Assembly (NCBI RefSeq): GCF_900187265.1
Contig: NZ_LT906450.1
Coordinates: 2,037,444 to 2,101,443 of the forward strand
DNA: 64,000 nucleotides
Direction of reading: 5' to 3'
Source of the DNA: Rhodococcus rhodochrous
GTDB lineage: Bacteria; Actinomycetota; Actinomycetes; Mycobacteriales; Mycobacteriaceae
Shown here piece after piece: positions 48,800 to 58,306 of the stretch. Position 1 is the stretch's first letter. Each line of letters begins with the position of its first letter. The translations under genes and the position numbers were made by a program. The notes beneath the pieces were generated by a model, which was not told the origin of the DNA, made no database searches, and saw nothing but the letters and a program-made list of their open reading frames with translations.

Positions 48800-48830
48800 C
48801 GACCCCGTCGGTTCACAACCGGCGGGGTCG
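48800..48830 (+). terminator. Terminator of tsf
   Basis: A 14-bp stem (48800-48813 with 48817-48830, one G-U pair) has a 3-nt loop, 13 bp after the tsf stop. It separates rpsB-tsf from pyrH. Confidence 0.75.
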
Positions 48831-48982
48831 AGGTGTGTCGGGCCACGCCGCCTCGGGGCCCGGAGGCATCCGCGCGTGCTGCGCGGTGACAGGTGTGGCG
48901 TGTCGATCCGCCCGATCTCGGTTCCCTCGAGCGGATGAGGCAGGATGATAAGGGCCGATTCATGCGCAACCAGAGGAGAGTC

Positions 48983-49711
48983 ATGTCCGACCACGCCCAC
49001 GATCGGCCCGGATTCCGCCGGGTACTGCTCAAGCTCGGTGGCGAGATGTTCGGCGGCGGCAAGGTCGGACTCGACCCGGACGTGGTGACCACGGTGGCCC
49101 AGCAGATCGCGGAGGTCGTGCGCGGTGGCGCCGAGGTCGCGGTCGTGATCGGTGGCGGCAACTTCTTCCGCGGCGCCGAACTCCAGCAGCGCGGTCTCGA
49201 ACGCGCACGGTCCGATTACATGGGCATGCTCGGAACGGTCATGAACTCCCTTGCGCTGCAGGACTTCCTGGAGAAGGAAGGCATCGACACCCGCGTGCAG
49301 ACCGCCATCACGATGGGACAGGTCGCCGAGCCCTACCTGCCGCTGCGTGCGCGCCGCCACCTCGAGAAGGGGCGCGTGGTCATCTTCGGTGCGGGCATGG
49401 GTATGCCGTACTTTTCCACCGACACCACCGCTGCGCAGCGCGCCCTCGAGATCGGCGCCGAGGTCGTCCTCATGGCGAAGGCCGTCGACGGGGTCTACTC
49501 CGACGACCCCCGCACGAACCCGGATGCGGAGCTGTTCGAGGAGATCACCCACCGCGAGGTCATCGAGCAGGGCCTCAAGGTCGCCGACGCGACCGCCTTC
49601 AGCCTGTGCATGGACAACGCCATGCCGATCATGGTCTTCAATCTGCTGACCAAGGGCAATATCGCCCGAGCCATCGCCGGTGAGAAGATCGGAACACTCG
49701 TACGGTCATGA
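48983..49711 (+). CDS. pyrH: Uridylate kinase
   Basis: PyrH phosphorylates UMP to UDP. The 242-residue protein has [13 protein letters not shown] at the start, [15 protein letters not shown], and [20 protein letters not shown] near the end, the amino-acid-kinase fold. The ATG at 48983 has AGAGGAGAG just upstream; in-frame upstream ATGs lack one. frr follows 28 bp later. Confidence 0.96.
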   Translation: MSDHAHDRPGFRRVLLKLGGEMFGGGKVGLDPDVVTTVAQQIAEVVRGGAEVAVVIGGGNFFRGAELQQRGLERARSDYMGMLGTVMNSLALQDFLEKEGIDTRVQTAITMGQVAEPYLPLRARRHLEKGRVVIFGAGMGMPYFSTDTTAAQRALEIGAEVVLMAKAVDGVYSDDPRTNPDAELFEEITHREVIEQGLKVADATAFSLCMDNAMPIMVFNLLTKGNIARAIAGEKIGTLVRS

Positions 49712-49739
49712 ACGGACAACGGAACATGGAGGAACTGCC

Positions 49740-50297
49740 GTGATCGATGAAGCCCTCTTCGAAGCCGAAGAGAAGATGGAGAAGGCCGTCACGGTGGCCC
49801 GGGACGATCTGGGTGGCATTCGGACCGGTCGCGCGAACCCGGGCATGTTCAACCGCATCGTCGTCGACTACTACGGGGCTCCCACGCCGATCACGCAGAT
49901 CGCCAGCATCAACGTTCCCGAGGCGCGCATGGTCATCGTCAAGCCGTACGAGGCCTCGCAGCTGAACGCGATCGAGACCGCGATCCGCAACTCCGATCTC
50001 GGCGTCAACCCCACCAACGACGGCAACATCATCCGCATCTCGGTCCCGCAGCTCACCGAGGAGCGTCGTCGCGAACTCGTCAAGCAGGCCAAGGCCAAGG
50101 GTGAGGACGCGAAGGTCGCGGTGCGCAACGTCCGCCGCAAGGCGATGGAGGAACTCGGCCGTATCCAGAAGGACGGCGAGGCCGGCGAGGACGATGTGAA
50201 CCGCGCCGAGAAGGAACTCGACAAGACGACCGCGAAGTACGTCGGTCAGATCGACGAGTTGATCAAGCACAAGGAAGCCGAACTGATGGAGGTCTGA
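49740..50297 (+). CDS. frr: Ribosome recycling factor
   Basis: RRF with EF-G splits post-termination ribosomes. The 185-residue length is exact for the family. Key segments are [28 protein letters not shown] and [12 protein letters not shown]. The GTG start is preceded by GGAGGAA. The stop lies two bases before the cdsA GTG. Confidence 0.97.
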   Translation: MIDEALFEAEEKMEKAVTVARDDLGGIRTGRANPGMFNRIVVDYYGAPTPITQIASINVPEARMVIVKPYEASQLNAIETAIRNSDLGVNPTNDGNIIRISVPQLTEERRRELVKQAKAKGEDAKVAVRNVRRKAMEELGRIQKDGEAGEDDVNRAEKELDKTTAKYVGQIDELIKHKEAELMEV

Positions 50298-50299
50298 CG

Positions 50300-51238
50300 G
50301 TGGGTCGAGCCGACGGGTCCTCCGACCCGCAGCTTCCAATCGGTGCCGGAGCCGACTCCGGTGCCACCCCTGCAGACCCGACGCCGGCCCCCGACCCCGC
50401 GTCGGAGCCGGTGAAGAAACCGTCACGGGCCGGACGCGACCTGCCGGCCGCCTTCGCGGTCGGCGGTGGTCTGGGCGCGCTCGTCATCGGGATCCTGCTG
50501 TTCGCCCCGAAGGCGTGGCTCGCCGTGGTCGCAATCGCCATCGGTATCGCGACCTGGGAGGTCACCAAGCGTCTGCGCGAAGCCGACGTGCTCGTCCCCA
50601 GAGTGCCGTTGCTGGTCGGTGGCCAGGCGATGATCTGGCTCGGGTGGCCGTACGGCACGACGGGTGTGCTCGGCGCGTTCGCGGGCACGGTCGTCGTGAC
50701 GATGCTGTGGCGTCTGTTCGACCACGGTCTCGTCGCGCAACCGCGCAACTACCTGCGCGATACCGCGGTCGCGGTCTTCGTCGCGGCCTGGCTGCCGCTG
50801 CTGGCCTCGTTCGCGACCCTCATGGTCCTCGAGGATCAGGGCCCGCAGCGCGTGTTCTGCCTGATGCTCGTGTGCGTGGCATCGGACATCGGGGGTTACG
50901 CCTCGGGTGTCCTGTTCGGCAAGCACCCGATGGTGCCGGCGATCAGCCCGAAGAAGTCGTGGGAAGGCTTCGCCGGGTCGGCGGTGGCGTGCATCGCTGC
51001 CGGTGTGCTCACCGTGATGTTCCTGCTCGACGGTCCGTGGTGGGCAGGTGCGTTGCTCGGCGCGGTGCTCGTGGTGACGGCGACGGCCGGCGATCTCATC
51101 GAGTCGCAGGTCAAGCGCGACCTCGGCATCAAGGACATGGGCACCTTGTTGCCCGGACACGGCGGCATCATGGACCGGCTCGACTCGATCCTGCCGTCGG
51201 CCTTCGTCACCTGGCTGATCCTCACGGCCTTCGTGTAG
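50300..51238 (+). CDS. cdsA: Phosphatidate cytidylyltransferase
   Basis: CdsA makes CDP-diacylglycerol, the branch point to phosphatidylinositol, cardiolipin and other phospholipids. The 312-residue membrane protein has a Pro/Ala-rich cytoplasmic N-terminus, about eight hydrophobic segments and the C-terminal signature VKRDLGIKDMGTLLPGHGG followed by MDRLDS. The pyrH-frr-cdsA order is conserved. Confidence 0.94.
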   Translation: MGRADGSSDPQLPIGAGADSGATPADPTPAPDPASEPVKKPSRAGRDLPAAFAVGGGLGALVIGILLFAPKAWLAVVAIAIGIATWEVTKRLREADVLVPRVPLLVGGQAMIWLGWPYGTTGVLGAFAGTVVVTMLWRLFDHGLVAQPRNYLRDTAVAVFVAAWLPLLASFATLMVLEDQGPQRVFCLMLVCVASDIGGYASGVLFGKHPMVPAISPKKSWEGFAGSAVACIAAGVLTVMFLLDGPWWAGALLGAVLVVTATAGDLIESQVKRDLGIKDMGTLLPGHGGIMDRLDSILPSAFVTWLILTAFV

Positions 51239-51245
51239 TCGCCCG

Positions 51246-52004
51246 ATGGTGCGTTCGTCGAAGCTCCGTACACCGAAGCCCGGTACACCGAAATCGGGGA
51301 GCGGTGTGATCGCCAGCCCCAACATCTGGCACTGGCCCGAGGTGTACGAGGAGGAGAACCGCGCGCAGGACCCCCGCGGCGCCGTGTACGCGGCGCTGCG
51401 GGAGGCCGCGGACTGGACCGGCCGCGACGTCGTCGACGTCGGGTGCGGTTCGGGCTTCCACCTTCCGATGTTCGCGGCCGACGCTCGCACGGTGACCGGG
51501 ATCGAACCGCATCCACCGCTGGTCGCCGCGGCCCGCATCCGCGTGGACGGTCTTCCGTCGGTCACCGTGACGGAAGGCTCCGCTGCGGACATACCGCTTC
51601 CCGACGCCTCGGTCGATCTCGTCCACGCCCGCACCGCCTACTTCTTCGGTCCCGGATGCGGCGCCGGGATCCTCGAGGCGATGCGGGTGCTGCGTCCCGG
51701 CGGGGCGCTCGCCGTCGTCGATCTCGACGCCACCGCCCATCCCTACGGCGATTGGATGTGCGACGACCTGCCGCATTACGACCCGGCGACGGTCGAGGCG
51801 TTCTTCGAGGCGCAGGGATTCGATCTGCGCCGCATCGACACGCTGTGGGAGTTCCCCGACCGCGCGACCCTCGAACGGGTGCTCGGCATCGAGTTCGCAC
51901 CGCGCGTCGCGGCCCGAGCGATCCGGGAGACACCCGGCACGACGCTCACCGTGCGCTACCGGCTGCACGTGCGCCGCAGACCCGCCGGCCTTGAACTGAG
52001 CTGA
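51246..52004 (+). CDS. SAM-dependent class I methyltransferase
   Basis: This 252-residue protein has the SAM-binding motif I VVDVGCGSGFHLPM, an acidic second strand (GIEPHP), LVHARTAYFFG and the motif LRPGGALAVVD. It belongs to the UbiE/COQ5-like Methyltransf_11 type; the acceptor is unknown. The start is ambiguous: ATG at 51246 (seven bases after cdsA) or GTG at 51306, which has GGGGAG upstream. The first 20 codons contain 15-bp imperfect repeats (GTACACCGAA at 51268 and 51283), which favours the later start. Confidence 0.75.
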   Translation: MVRSSKLRTPKPGTPKSGSGVIASPNIWHWPEVYEEENRAQDPRGAVYAALREAADWTGRDVVDVGCGSGFHLPMFAADARTVTGIEPHPPLVAAARIRVDGLPSVTVTEGSAADIPLPDASVDLVHARTAYFFGPGCGAGILEAMRVLRPGGALAVVDLDATAHPYGDWMCDDLPHYDPATVEAFFEAQGFDLRRIDTLWEFPDRATLERVLGIEFAPRVAARAIRETPGTTLTVRYRLHVRRRPAGLELS

Positions 52005-52006
52005 GA

Positions 52007-52023
52007 CCGGTCAGCGCGACCGG
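52007..52023. terminator. Short hairpin between the methyltransferase and CitE genes
   Basis: A perfect 6-bp stem (52007-52012 with 52018-52023) and 5-nt loop overlap the CitE-like gene's stop codon, three bases after the methyltransferase stop. Weak, but placed like the other convergent-pair hairpins. Confidence 0.35.
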
Positions 52024-52841
52024 CCGATACCGAACATCCGCGCCAGCTCGGTGATCTTCTTCGCCTTCGCGAGATTCGGCAGGTCGCTGCCGTCGCGGAC
52101 GTTCCGCCCGTCCTCGCCGAGCCGGTCGATGACACCTTCCGCCCAGTCCACATCGGTGCTGTTCGGACTCAACGCCACATTCGCGTACGAGGCGCGCTCA
52201 CCGGTCATGCACAACTTGCCGGTCATCCCCATCGAGCGGGTCAGCTCGGCCTCACGCTTCAGTACCTCGGGGTCGTCGCTGAGCGTGGGGCCGTCGATGG
52301 GGCCCGGCAGGCGCGCGGCGCGGCTCGTGATGACCAGACGCGACCGTGCGTACGCCATCGCCATCGGACTGTCGCTCATGCCGGTGTCGCGCCGGAAGTC
52401 GCCGCTGCCGAACACCAGGCGGAAGGTGCCCTCCGCGCGGGCGATCTCGGGGGCCGCCTCGAGCCCCATCGCCGACTCGATGAGCACGAGGATGTGCGTG
52501 CCCTCCGGCAGCAGGCCGGCGGTGGCCTCGACCTGGTGACCGCTCTCCGCCTTCGCGAGCATGACGCCCTGCAGGCCGGGAAGCCCGGCGAGCGCGGCGA
52601 GGTCGTCGGCCCAGAACGACGTGGTGGCGTCGTTGACCCGCACCCAGGCCTTCCCGCCCCCGCGCAACCACGACACGATGCCGTCGCGAGCAGCGGGTTT
52701 GGCCGCGGCGGGCACGGCGTCCTCGAGGTCGAGCACCACCGCATCCGCCGGCGAGTCGGCGGCGGCGTCGAAGAGATCGGGGGAGCGGCCCGGAACGAGC
52801 AACCACGAGCGTGCGACTTCGGGAGCGACGAGACCGGTCAT
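52011..52841 (-). CDS. CitE-like HpcH/HpaI aldolase/citrate lyase family protein
   Basis: This 276-residue TIM-barrel protein resembles the CitE beta subunit and malyl/citramalyl-CoA lyases: SWLLVPGRSPDLFDAA at the start, VVLDLEDAVP with the metal ligand, WVRVNDATTSFWADDL and LIESAMGLEAAPEIA. No citD, citF or other lyase subunits are nearby, so it is a stand-alone CitE-like enzyme acting on a CoA thioester; substrate unknown. The ATG at 52841 is favoured because GGGAG lies 10 bases upstream; ATGs at 52850 and 52871 are alternatives. Confidence 0.8.
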   Translation of the reverse strand: MTGLVAPEVARSWLLVPGRSPDLFDAAADSPADAVVLDLEDAVPAAAKPAARDGIVSWLRGGGKAWVRVNDATTSFWADDLAALAGLPGLQGVMLAKAESGHQVEATAGLLPEGTHILVLIESAMGLEAAPEIARAEGTFRLVFGSGDFRRDTGMSDSPMAMAYARSRLVITSRAARLPGPIDGPTLSDDPEVLKREAELTRSMGMTGKLCMTGERASYANVALSPNSTDVDWAEGVIDRLGEDGRNVRDGSDLPNLAKAKKITELARMFGIGRSR

Positions 52842-52972
52842 GATGTCCATGCTCCCGTATTCCCACTCCACGCTCGGGCAACTCGGCGTGAGGGAGACCG
52901 ACCGGTGACACCTGCCCGGGAAGGGGGGCGAGTATCACAGCGACGCTCGGACCCATCCGTCCCGGATCATGG

Positions 52973-52987
52973 GACAATAGGTGATTA
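52973..52987 (+). promoter_or_regulatory. -10 element of a probably leaderless rlmN
   Basis: GACAAT (52973-52978) lies eight bases before the rlmN ATG, so transcription would begin at or within two bases of the start codon. No ribosome-binding site is visible. Leaderless messages are common in this order. Confidence 0.4.
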
Positions 52988-54096
52988 TGGCTTCTTCCCT
53001 GCCCCTGGTCTTCGATGCACCCAAGCGCGGACTTCCGCCGCGCCATCTCGCCGACCTCGACGCAGATCAGCGTCGTGATGCGGTGCGCGACCTGGGGCTT
53101 CCGGCCTTCCGCGCCGACCAGCTCGCCCGCCAGTACTACGGGCGGCTCGAGGCGGATCCGGCGAAGATGACCGATCTGCCCGCCGCCGTCCGCGACAAGG
53201 TGGGGGAGGCGTTGTTCCCGCCTCTGCTCGACGCGGTCCGGCACATCGCGTGCGACGGCGGTGAGACCCGCAAGACCCTGTGGCGCGCCCACGACGGCAC
53301 CCTGCTCGAGAGCGTCCTCATGCGCTATCCCGACCGCGCCACGCTGTGCATCTCGAGCCAGGCCGGTTGCGGTATGGCGTGCCCGTTCTGCGCGACCGGC
53401 CAGGGCGGTCTCGACCGCAACCTGTCCACGGCCGAGATCGTCGACCAGGTGCGTGCGGCCGCCGCGGCCCTGCGCGACGGCGACGTCGCCGGCGGACCGG
53501 GACGGCTGTCGAACGTCGTGTTCATGGGCATGGGTGAGCCGCTCGCGAACTACAAGCGCGTGGTCGCGGCGGTGCGGCGCATCACCTCACCCGCACCCGA
53601 AGGTCTCGGTCTGTCACAGCGCTCGGTCACCGTTTCCACCGTCGGGCTCGCACCGGCCATCCGCCGCCTCGCCGACGAAGGACTCAGCGTCACCCTCGCG
53701 GTGTCACTGCACACCCCGGACGACGAACTGCGCGACACCCTCGTTCCGGTCAACAACCGGTGGTCGGTCGCCGAGGTCCTCGAGGCCGCGCGGTACTACG
53801 CCGACAAGACCGGCCGTCGCGTCTCGATCGAGTACGCCCTCATCCGCGACGTCAACGACCAGCCGTGGCGCGCCGACATGCTCGGCAAGAAGCTCCACAA
53901 GGCTCTCGGGTCGCTCGTGCACGTGAACCTGATCCCGCTCAACCCCACGCCGGGCAGCGAGTGGGACGCCAGCCCGAAGGACGTCGAGCGCGAGTTCGTG
54001 CGGCGCGTGCAGGCCCAGGGGGTGTCGTGCACCGTGCGCGACACCCGCGGCCAGGAGATCGCCGCGGCCTGCGGTCAGCTCGCCGCCGAAGGCTGA
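52987..54096 (+). CDS. rlmN: 23S rRNA (adenine2503-C2)-methyltransferase RlmN
   Basis: RlmN is a radical-SAM enzyme that methylates A2503 of 23S rRNA and A37 of some tRNAs. The 369-residue protein has [10 protein letters not shown]-like text at the start, the cluster motif CGMACPFC in [30 protein letters not shown], and the mechanistic C-terminal cysteine in [14 protein letters not shown]. It closely resembles mycobacterial Rv2880c. The ATG at 52987 is preferred over the GTG six bases upstream. Confidence 0.95.
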   Translation: MASSLPLVFDAPKRGLPPRHLADLDADQRRDAVRDLGLPAFRADQLARQYYGRLEADPAKMTDLPAAVRDKVGEALFPPLLDAVRHIACDGGETRKTLWRAHDGTLLESVLMRYPDRATLCISSQAGCGMACPFCATGQGGLDRNLSTAEIVDQVRAAAAALRDGDVAGGPGRLSNVVFMGMGEPLANYKRVVAAVRRITSPAPEGLGLSQRSVTVSTVGLAPAIRRLADEGLSVTLAVSLHTPDDELRDTLVPVNNRWSVAEVLEAARYYADKTGRRVSIEYALIRDVNDQPWRADMLGKKLHKALGSLVHVNLIPLNPTPGSEWDASPKDVEREFVRRVQAQGVSCTVRDTRGQEIAAACGQLAAEG

Positions 54097-54133
54097 GCGG
54101 ACAGACGCGACAGCCGAGCTGAGCCGACCCCCG

Positions 54134-54185
54134 ACAGACACGGAGGGCCCGTCCGGAATTCTCCGGACGGGCCCTCCGTGTCTGT
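54134..54185. terminator. Perfect 24-bp bidirectional terminator after rlmN
   Basis: Arms 54134-54157 and 54162-54185 are perfectly complementary over 24 bp around a four-base loop (ATTC). It lies 38 bp after the rlmN stop and 23 bp before the end of the convergent DUF2631 gene. It is the strongest hairpin in the window. Confidence 0.9.
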
Positions 54186-54207
54186 GGACCCAGCGCAGTC
54201 GATGGAC

Positions 54208-54456
54208 CTAGCGCAACCGGCGGCGACGCACCGCGTCGCGCGCGACGATGAAGATCAGCAGAGCCGCCGAACCGATGAGGTACAGGCTCTCGACGTGGCC
54301 TTCGTGGTTGCCGATCAGCATCAGCAGCAGGAACACCGCCGCGATCACGGCCATGACGCGGAAGAACTTGGGGGCTTCCCCGCTCCAACCCCACTCGGCG
54401 GACGGCACTTCCGCCGCCACATCACCACGAGTGGACTGCAACTCGGTACCGGCCAC
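54208..54456 (-). CDS. DUF2631 small membrane protein
   Basis: This 82-residue protein has an acidic cytoplasmic N-terminus with [14 protein letters not shown], two membrane helices (about 34-49 and 57-72) separated by NHEGHVES, and a basic C-terminus RRRRLR. It matches the actinobacterial DUF2631 family, found near dxr in mycobacteria. Function unknown. A GTG starts it with AGGAGGAAA upstream. Confidence 0.85.
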   Translation of the reverse strand: MAGTELQSTRGDVAAEVPSAEWGWSGEAPKFFRVMAVIAAVFLLLMLIGNHEGHVESLYLIGSAALLIFIVARDAVRRRRLR

Positions 54457-54595
54457 GGTTTCCTCCTGCTCACCAGATGCTGCTGTTGCTGCTTATCGTG
54501 ACATACGACCCCGCGTCGTACGAAGCGGGGCATGCGTGTGGCGCCTGTCGAGGGGTGGACACCGGCCGGTTCAGGAACTGTTCAGGTGCGTGGGG

Positions 54596-54610
54596 AACAA
54601 TGCTCGCGTG
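54596..54610 (+). promoter_or_regulatory. -10 element of a probably leaderless dxr
   Basis: AACAAT (54596-54601) is six bases before the dxr GTG (54608), leaving no room for a leader. The upstream sequence has a direct repeat GTTCAGG-N4-GTTCAGG (about 54570-54587) covering the -35 region, a possible activator or repressor site. Confidence 0.4.
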
Positions 54611-55759
54611 GCCGACACTCGATCTTCTTCCCGCACCCGGGTGCTCCTGCTGGGCAGTACCGGTTCCATCGGTACCCAGGCACTCGACGTGATCGCCGCC
54701 AATCCCGACGACTTCGAAGTCGTCGGTCTCGCCGCGGGCGGAGGCAAGACGGATCTGCTCGCCGAGCAGATCCGTGCGACCGGCGTCCGCGAGGTCGCCG
54801 TCGCCGACCCCGATGCCGCCGCACGTCTCGACCTGCCGGTCCGGAGCGGATCGACCGCCGTCACCGAACTCGTCCGCGACGTCGAGGCGGACGTCGTGCT
54901 CAACGCCCTCGTCGGATCCCTCGGTCTCGAACCGACCCTCGCAGCGCTCGGCACCGGCGCGCGACTCGCGTTGGCGAACAAGGAGTCGCTGGTCGCGGGT
55001 GGGTCGCTCGTCACGAAGGCGGCGGCGCCGGGCCAGATCGTGCCCGTCGATTCGGAGCATTCCGCGCTCGCGCAGTGCCTGCGCGGTGGCACCGGTGACG
55101 AGGTGGCGCGTCTCGTGCTCACCGCCTCGGGCGGCCCGTTCCGGGGCTGGACCGCCGACCGCCTCGAATCGGTGACACCCGAGCAGGCCGGCGCCCACCC
55201 CACCTGGTCGATGGGGCCGATGAACACCCTCAACTCGGCGACCCTCGTCAACAAGGGACTCGAACTCATCGAGACCCACCTGCTCTTCGGTGTGGACTAC
55301 GACCGGATCGATGTGACGGTGCACCCGCAGTCGATCGTGCACTCGATGGTCACCTTCGTCGACGGGTCGACCCTGGCCCAGGCGTCGCCGCCGTCGATGA
55401 AGCTGCCGATCGCACTGGCTCTCGGCTGGCCGCACCGCGTTCCGCACGCCGCCCCGGCACTCGACTTCTCGACCGCGTCCACCTGGGAGTTCGAACCCCT
55501 CGACGACGACGTCTTCCCCGCGGTGCGGCTCGCACGCCAAGCGGGCGTGGGCGGCGGATGCCTCACCGCCGTCTACAACGCGGCCAACGAGGTCGCCGCC
55601 GAGGCGTTCCTCGCTGGGACGCTGTCGTTCCCGCGGATCGTTCGGACGGTCGAGGCCGTGCTGAACGACGCACACGAGTGGTCCGCCGAACCCAGTACCG
55701 TGGACGACGTGCTCGCCGCCGACGGCTGGGCCCGCGACCGGGCGCGCACACTCGTATAG
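54608..55759 (+). CDS. dxr: 1-deoxy-D-xylulose-5-phosphate reductoisomerase
   Basis: Dxr catalyses the first committed step of the MEP isoprenoid pathway and is the fosmidomycin target. The 383-residue protein has the NADPH-binding [17 protein letters not shown], the catalytic-loop segments [11 protein letters not shown] and [14 protein letters not shown], and [26 protein letters not shown] in the usual order. The GTG at 54608 gives the family's usual N-terminus. The rip gene starts 15 bp after the stop and ispG follows. Confidence 0.96.
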   Translation: MADTRSSSRTRVLLLGSTGSIGTQALDVIAANPDDFEVVGLAAGGGKTDLLAEQIRATGVREVAVADPDAAARLDLPVRSGSTAVTELVRDVEADVVLNALVGSLGLEPTLAALGTGARLALANKESLVAGGSLVTKAAAPGQIVPVDSEHSALAQCLRGGTGDEVARLVLTASGGPFRGWTADRLESVTPEQAGAHPTWSMGPMNTLNSATLVNKGLELIETHLLFGVDYDRIDVTVHPQSIVHSMVTFVDGSTLAQASPPSMKLPIALALGWPHRVPHAAPALDFSTASTWEFEPLDDDVFPAVRLARQAGVGGGCLTAVYNAANEVAAEAFLAGTLSFPRIVRTVEAVLNDAHEWSAEPSTVDDVLAADGWARDRARTLV

Positions 55760-55774
55760 GAGGATCGGCCACTC

Positions 55775-56992
55775 ATGATGTTCGCACTGGGCGTGGTGGT
55801 GTTCGCCCTCGGCATCGCCATCTCCATCGCCCTGCACGAGGCCGGCCACATGTGGACCGCGCAGAAACTGGGCATGAAGGTCCGGCGCTACTACATCGGG
55901 TTCGGTCCCCGTGTGTTCGCCTTCCGTCGCGGTGAGACCGAATACGGCCTCAAAGCGGTTCCGGCCGGCGGGTTCTGCGATATCGCCGGCATGACGGCCC
56001 TGGACGAACTCGCGCCCGACGAGGTCGAGCGCGCGATGTACAAGCAGAAGACGTGGAAGCGCCTCGTCGTGATGTCGGGCGGCATCGCGATGAACTTCCT
56101 GCTCGGCATCGTGCTCATCTACGGCCTCGCCGCCAGTGCGGGGCTGCCCAACACCGACAACCGCGCGGTGGTCGGCACCGTCGGCTGTGCTGCGCCGACC
56201 CAGGACGGTCCGCCCGACTACACCCCGGCCGACTGCTCGGGCCCCGGTCCGGCCGAGCAGGCCGGTATCGAACCCGGCGATGTGATCGTCGCCGTGGACG
56301 GGCAGTCCGTCGAGACCTTCGGCGACCTCGTCCGGGCCACGCAGCCGCTGTCCGGCACCGTGCCGTTCACCGTCGAGCGCGGCGACGAGACCCTCACCGT
56401 GCCGGTCACGGTGCAGCAGGTCCAGCGCTGGGTCTACGAGAGCGAATCGCCCGACGCCGAACCCGTCTCCCGCACCGTCGGTGCGATCGGTGTCGGTGGA
56501 GAGCCGGGAATCATCGAGTACACGCCGCTCTCGGCGATCCCCGCGACCTTCGAGTTCACCGGCTACCTCGCGGTCCGCACGGCCGAGGCGCTGGTGAGCC
56601 TGCCGAGCAAGGTCGCCGACCTGTGGACGGCCGTCACCGGGGGAGAGCGCGCGGTCGACACCCCGGTCAGCGTCGTCGGCGCCAGCGTCATCGGCGGTCA
56701 GTTCGCCGAGCGCGGCATCTGGGAATCGTTCGTGTTGTTGCTCGCACAGCTGAACTTCTTCCTCGGTGCGTTCAACCTCCTCCCGCTGCTGCCGCTCGAC
56801 GGCGGCCACATGGCCGTCGCGATCTACGAGAAGGCCCGCAACTGGCTGCGCGGCCTGCGCGGACTGCCCGTCGGCCCGCCCGTGGACTACATGAAACTGC
56901 TGCCGTTGACCTATGTGGCGGTGGTCATCGGTGGCGCCTACATGGTGCTCACCCTCACAGCAGACATCGTCAACCCCATCAAGCTGTTCTGA
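55775..56992 (+). CDS. rip: Site-2 metalloprotease Rip1/RseP
   Basis: Rip1 cleaves anti-sigma factors and other substrates within the membrane, controlling sigma-factor release and envelope responses. The 405-residue protein has the zinc motif HEAGH in the first helix, a PDZ domain (residues about 155-215) with EPGDVIVAVDGQSV, and the second active-site motif PLLPLDGGH. Four membrane helices are expected. GGAGGAT precedes the ATG. The dxr-rip-ispG cluster is conserved in mycobacteria (Rv2870c-Rv2868c). Confidence 0.94.
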   Translation: MMFALGVVVFALGIAISIALHEAGHMWTAQKLGMKVRRYYIGFGPRVFAFRRGETEYGLKAVPAGGFCDIAGMTALDELAPDEVERAMYKQKTWKRLVVMSGGIAMNFLLGIVLIYGLAASAGLPNTDNRAVVGTVGCAAPTQDGPPDYTPADCSGPGPAEQAGIEPGDVIVAVDGQSVETFGDLVRATQPLSGTVPFTVERGDETLTVPVTVQQVQRWVYESESPDAEPVSRTVGAIGVGGEPGIIEYTPLSAIPATFEFTGYLAVRTAEALVSLPSKVADLWTAVTGGERAVDTPVSVVGASVIGGQFAERGIWESFVLLLAQLNFFLGAFNLLPLLPLDGGHMAVAIYEKARNWLRGLRGLPVGPPVDYMKLLPLTYVAVVIGGAYMVLTLTADIVNPIKLF

Positions 56993-57002
56993 TCTGCGCC
57001 GG

Positions 57003-57008
57003 TAGACT
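57003..57008 (+). promoter_or_regulatory. -10 element of ispG
   Basis: TAGACT at 57003-57008 is a good sigma-A -10 hexamer in the 45-bp rip-ispG gap, giving a leader of about 23 nt with a purine-rich ribosome-binding site (GAAAGAAGG). ispG may therefore be transcribed independently as well as with rip. Confidence 0.4.
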
Positions 57009-57037
57009 TGCCGAGTAGCGACGAAAGAAGGCGAACT

Positions 57038-58192
57038 GTGACCAGCCCCGTCGGATTGGGCATGCCCGAAATTCCTGCGGTCCTCGCACCCCGACGCAAG
57101 ACCCGCCAACTCATGGTCGGAAATGTCGGCGTCGGCAGCGATCACCCGGTGTCCGTGCAGTCGATGACCACCACGAAGACGCACGACGTGAACGCCACCC
57201 TCCAGCAGATCGCGGAGCTCACAGCGTCCGGCTGCGACATCGTGCGTGTCGCGTGCCCGCGTCAGGAGGACGCCGACGCGCTCCCGATCATCGCGAAGAA
57301 GAGCAAGATCCCGGTGATCGCCGACATCCACTTCCAGCCGCGGTACATCTTCGCCGCGATCGACGCCGGCTGCGCGGCCGTGCGCGTCAACCCCGGCAAC
57401 ATCAAGGAATTCGACGGTCGCGTCAAGGAGGTCGCCAAGGCGGCCGGAGACGCCGGGATTCCCATCCGCATCGGCGTCAACGCCGGCTCGCTCGATCCCC
57501 GCCTCCTCGCCAAGTACGGCAAGGCCACCCCGGAGGCGCTCGTCGAGTCCGCGCTGTGGGAAGCAAGCCTGTTCGAGGAACACGGCTTCGGCGACATCAA
57601 GATCTCCGTCAAGCACAACGACCCCGTCGTGATGGTCGAGGCCTACCGCCAGCTCGCCGCGCAGTGCGACTACCCGCTGCACCTCGGCGTGACCGAGGCC
57701 GGCCCCGCCTTCCAGGGCACCATCAAGTCGGCTGTCGCCTTCGGTGCGCTGCTCAGCGAGGGCATCGGAGACACCATTCGCGTGTCGCTGTCGGCGCCGC
57801 CCGCCGAGGAGATCAAGGTCGGCACCCAGATCCTGCAGTCGCTGAACCTGCGTCCCCGCAAGCTCGAGATCGTCTCCTGCCCGTCCTGCGGCCGCGCCCA
57901 GGTGGACGTCTACTCTCTCGCCAACGAGGTCACCGCGGGCCTCGAGGGCATGGAGGTGCCGCTGCGGGTCGCGGTGATGGGTTGCGTCGTCAACGGACCC
58001 GGTGAGGCCCGCGAGGCGGACCTCGGTGTGGCCTCCGGAAACGGCAAGGGTCAGATCTTCGTCAAGGGCAAGGTCATCAAGACCGTGCCCGAGGCACAGA
58101 TCGTCGAGACCCTCATCGAGGAAGCGATGCGCATCGCCGACGAGATGGAAGGCAACGCCTCGGGCGGTGGCCCCGTGGTGTCGGTCGGCTGA
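57038..58192 (+). CDS. ispG: 4-hydroxy-3-methylbut-2-enyl diphosphate synthase
   Basis: IspG (GcpE) is the [4Fe-4S] enzyme of the MEP pathway that makes HMBPP. The 384-residue protein has [38 protein letters not shown], and the cluster cysteines in [11 protein letters not shown] and [16 protein letters not shown]. The GTG at 57038 is chosen because GAAAGAAGG lies just upstream and the family starts here; an upstream in-frame extension is not conserved. Confidence 0.95.
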   Translation: MTSPVGLGMPEIPAVLAPRRKTRQLMVGNVGVGSDHPVSVQSMTTTKTHDVNATLQQIAELTASGCDIVRVACPRQEDADALPIIAKKSKIPVIADIHFQPRYIFAAIDAGCAAVRVNPGNIKEFDGRVKEVAKAAGDAGIPIRIGVNAGSLDPRLLAKYGKATPEALVESALWEASLFEEHGFGDIKISVKHNDPVVMVEAYRQLAAQCDYPLHLGVTEAGPAFQGTIKSAVAFGALLSEGIGDTIRVSLSAPPAEEIKVGTQILQSLNLRPRKLEIVSCPSCGRAQVDVYSLANEVTAGLEGMEVPLRVAVMGCVVNGPGEAREADLGVASGNGKGQIFVKGKVIKTVPEAQIVETLIEEAMRIADEMEGNASGGGPVVSVG

Positions 58193-58306
58193 TACCGGTG
58201 GGGCGCACGGGACGGCGTTCTCTCACTTTCGGGGACTCAGGTTTCCACGTCGCCGTCCGGCATGGCACTCTGATCTCGTATCGGCTTGTCGACGGGTGGT
58301 GAGCGA

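Noticed and set aside
51246-51305. First 20 codons of the methyltransferase as a functional N-terminus
   Set aside because: They consist largely of short imperfect 15-bp repeats and precede a GTG with its own GGGGAG; I keep the longer coordinates only because the start cannot be decided.
52011-52841. Citrate lyase operon
   Set aside because: Only a CitE-like gene is present, with no acyl-carrier, alpha-subunit, ligase or triphosphoribosyl transferase genes nearby.
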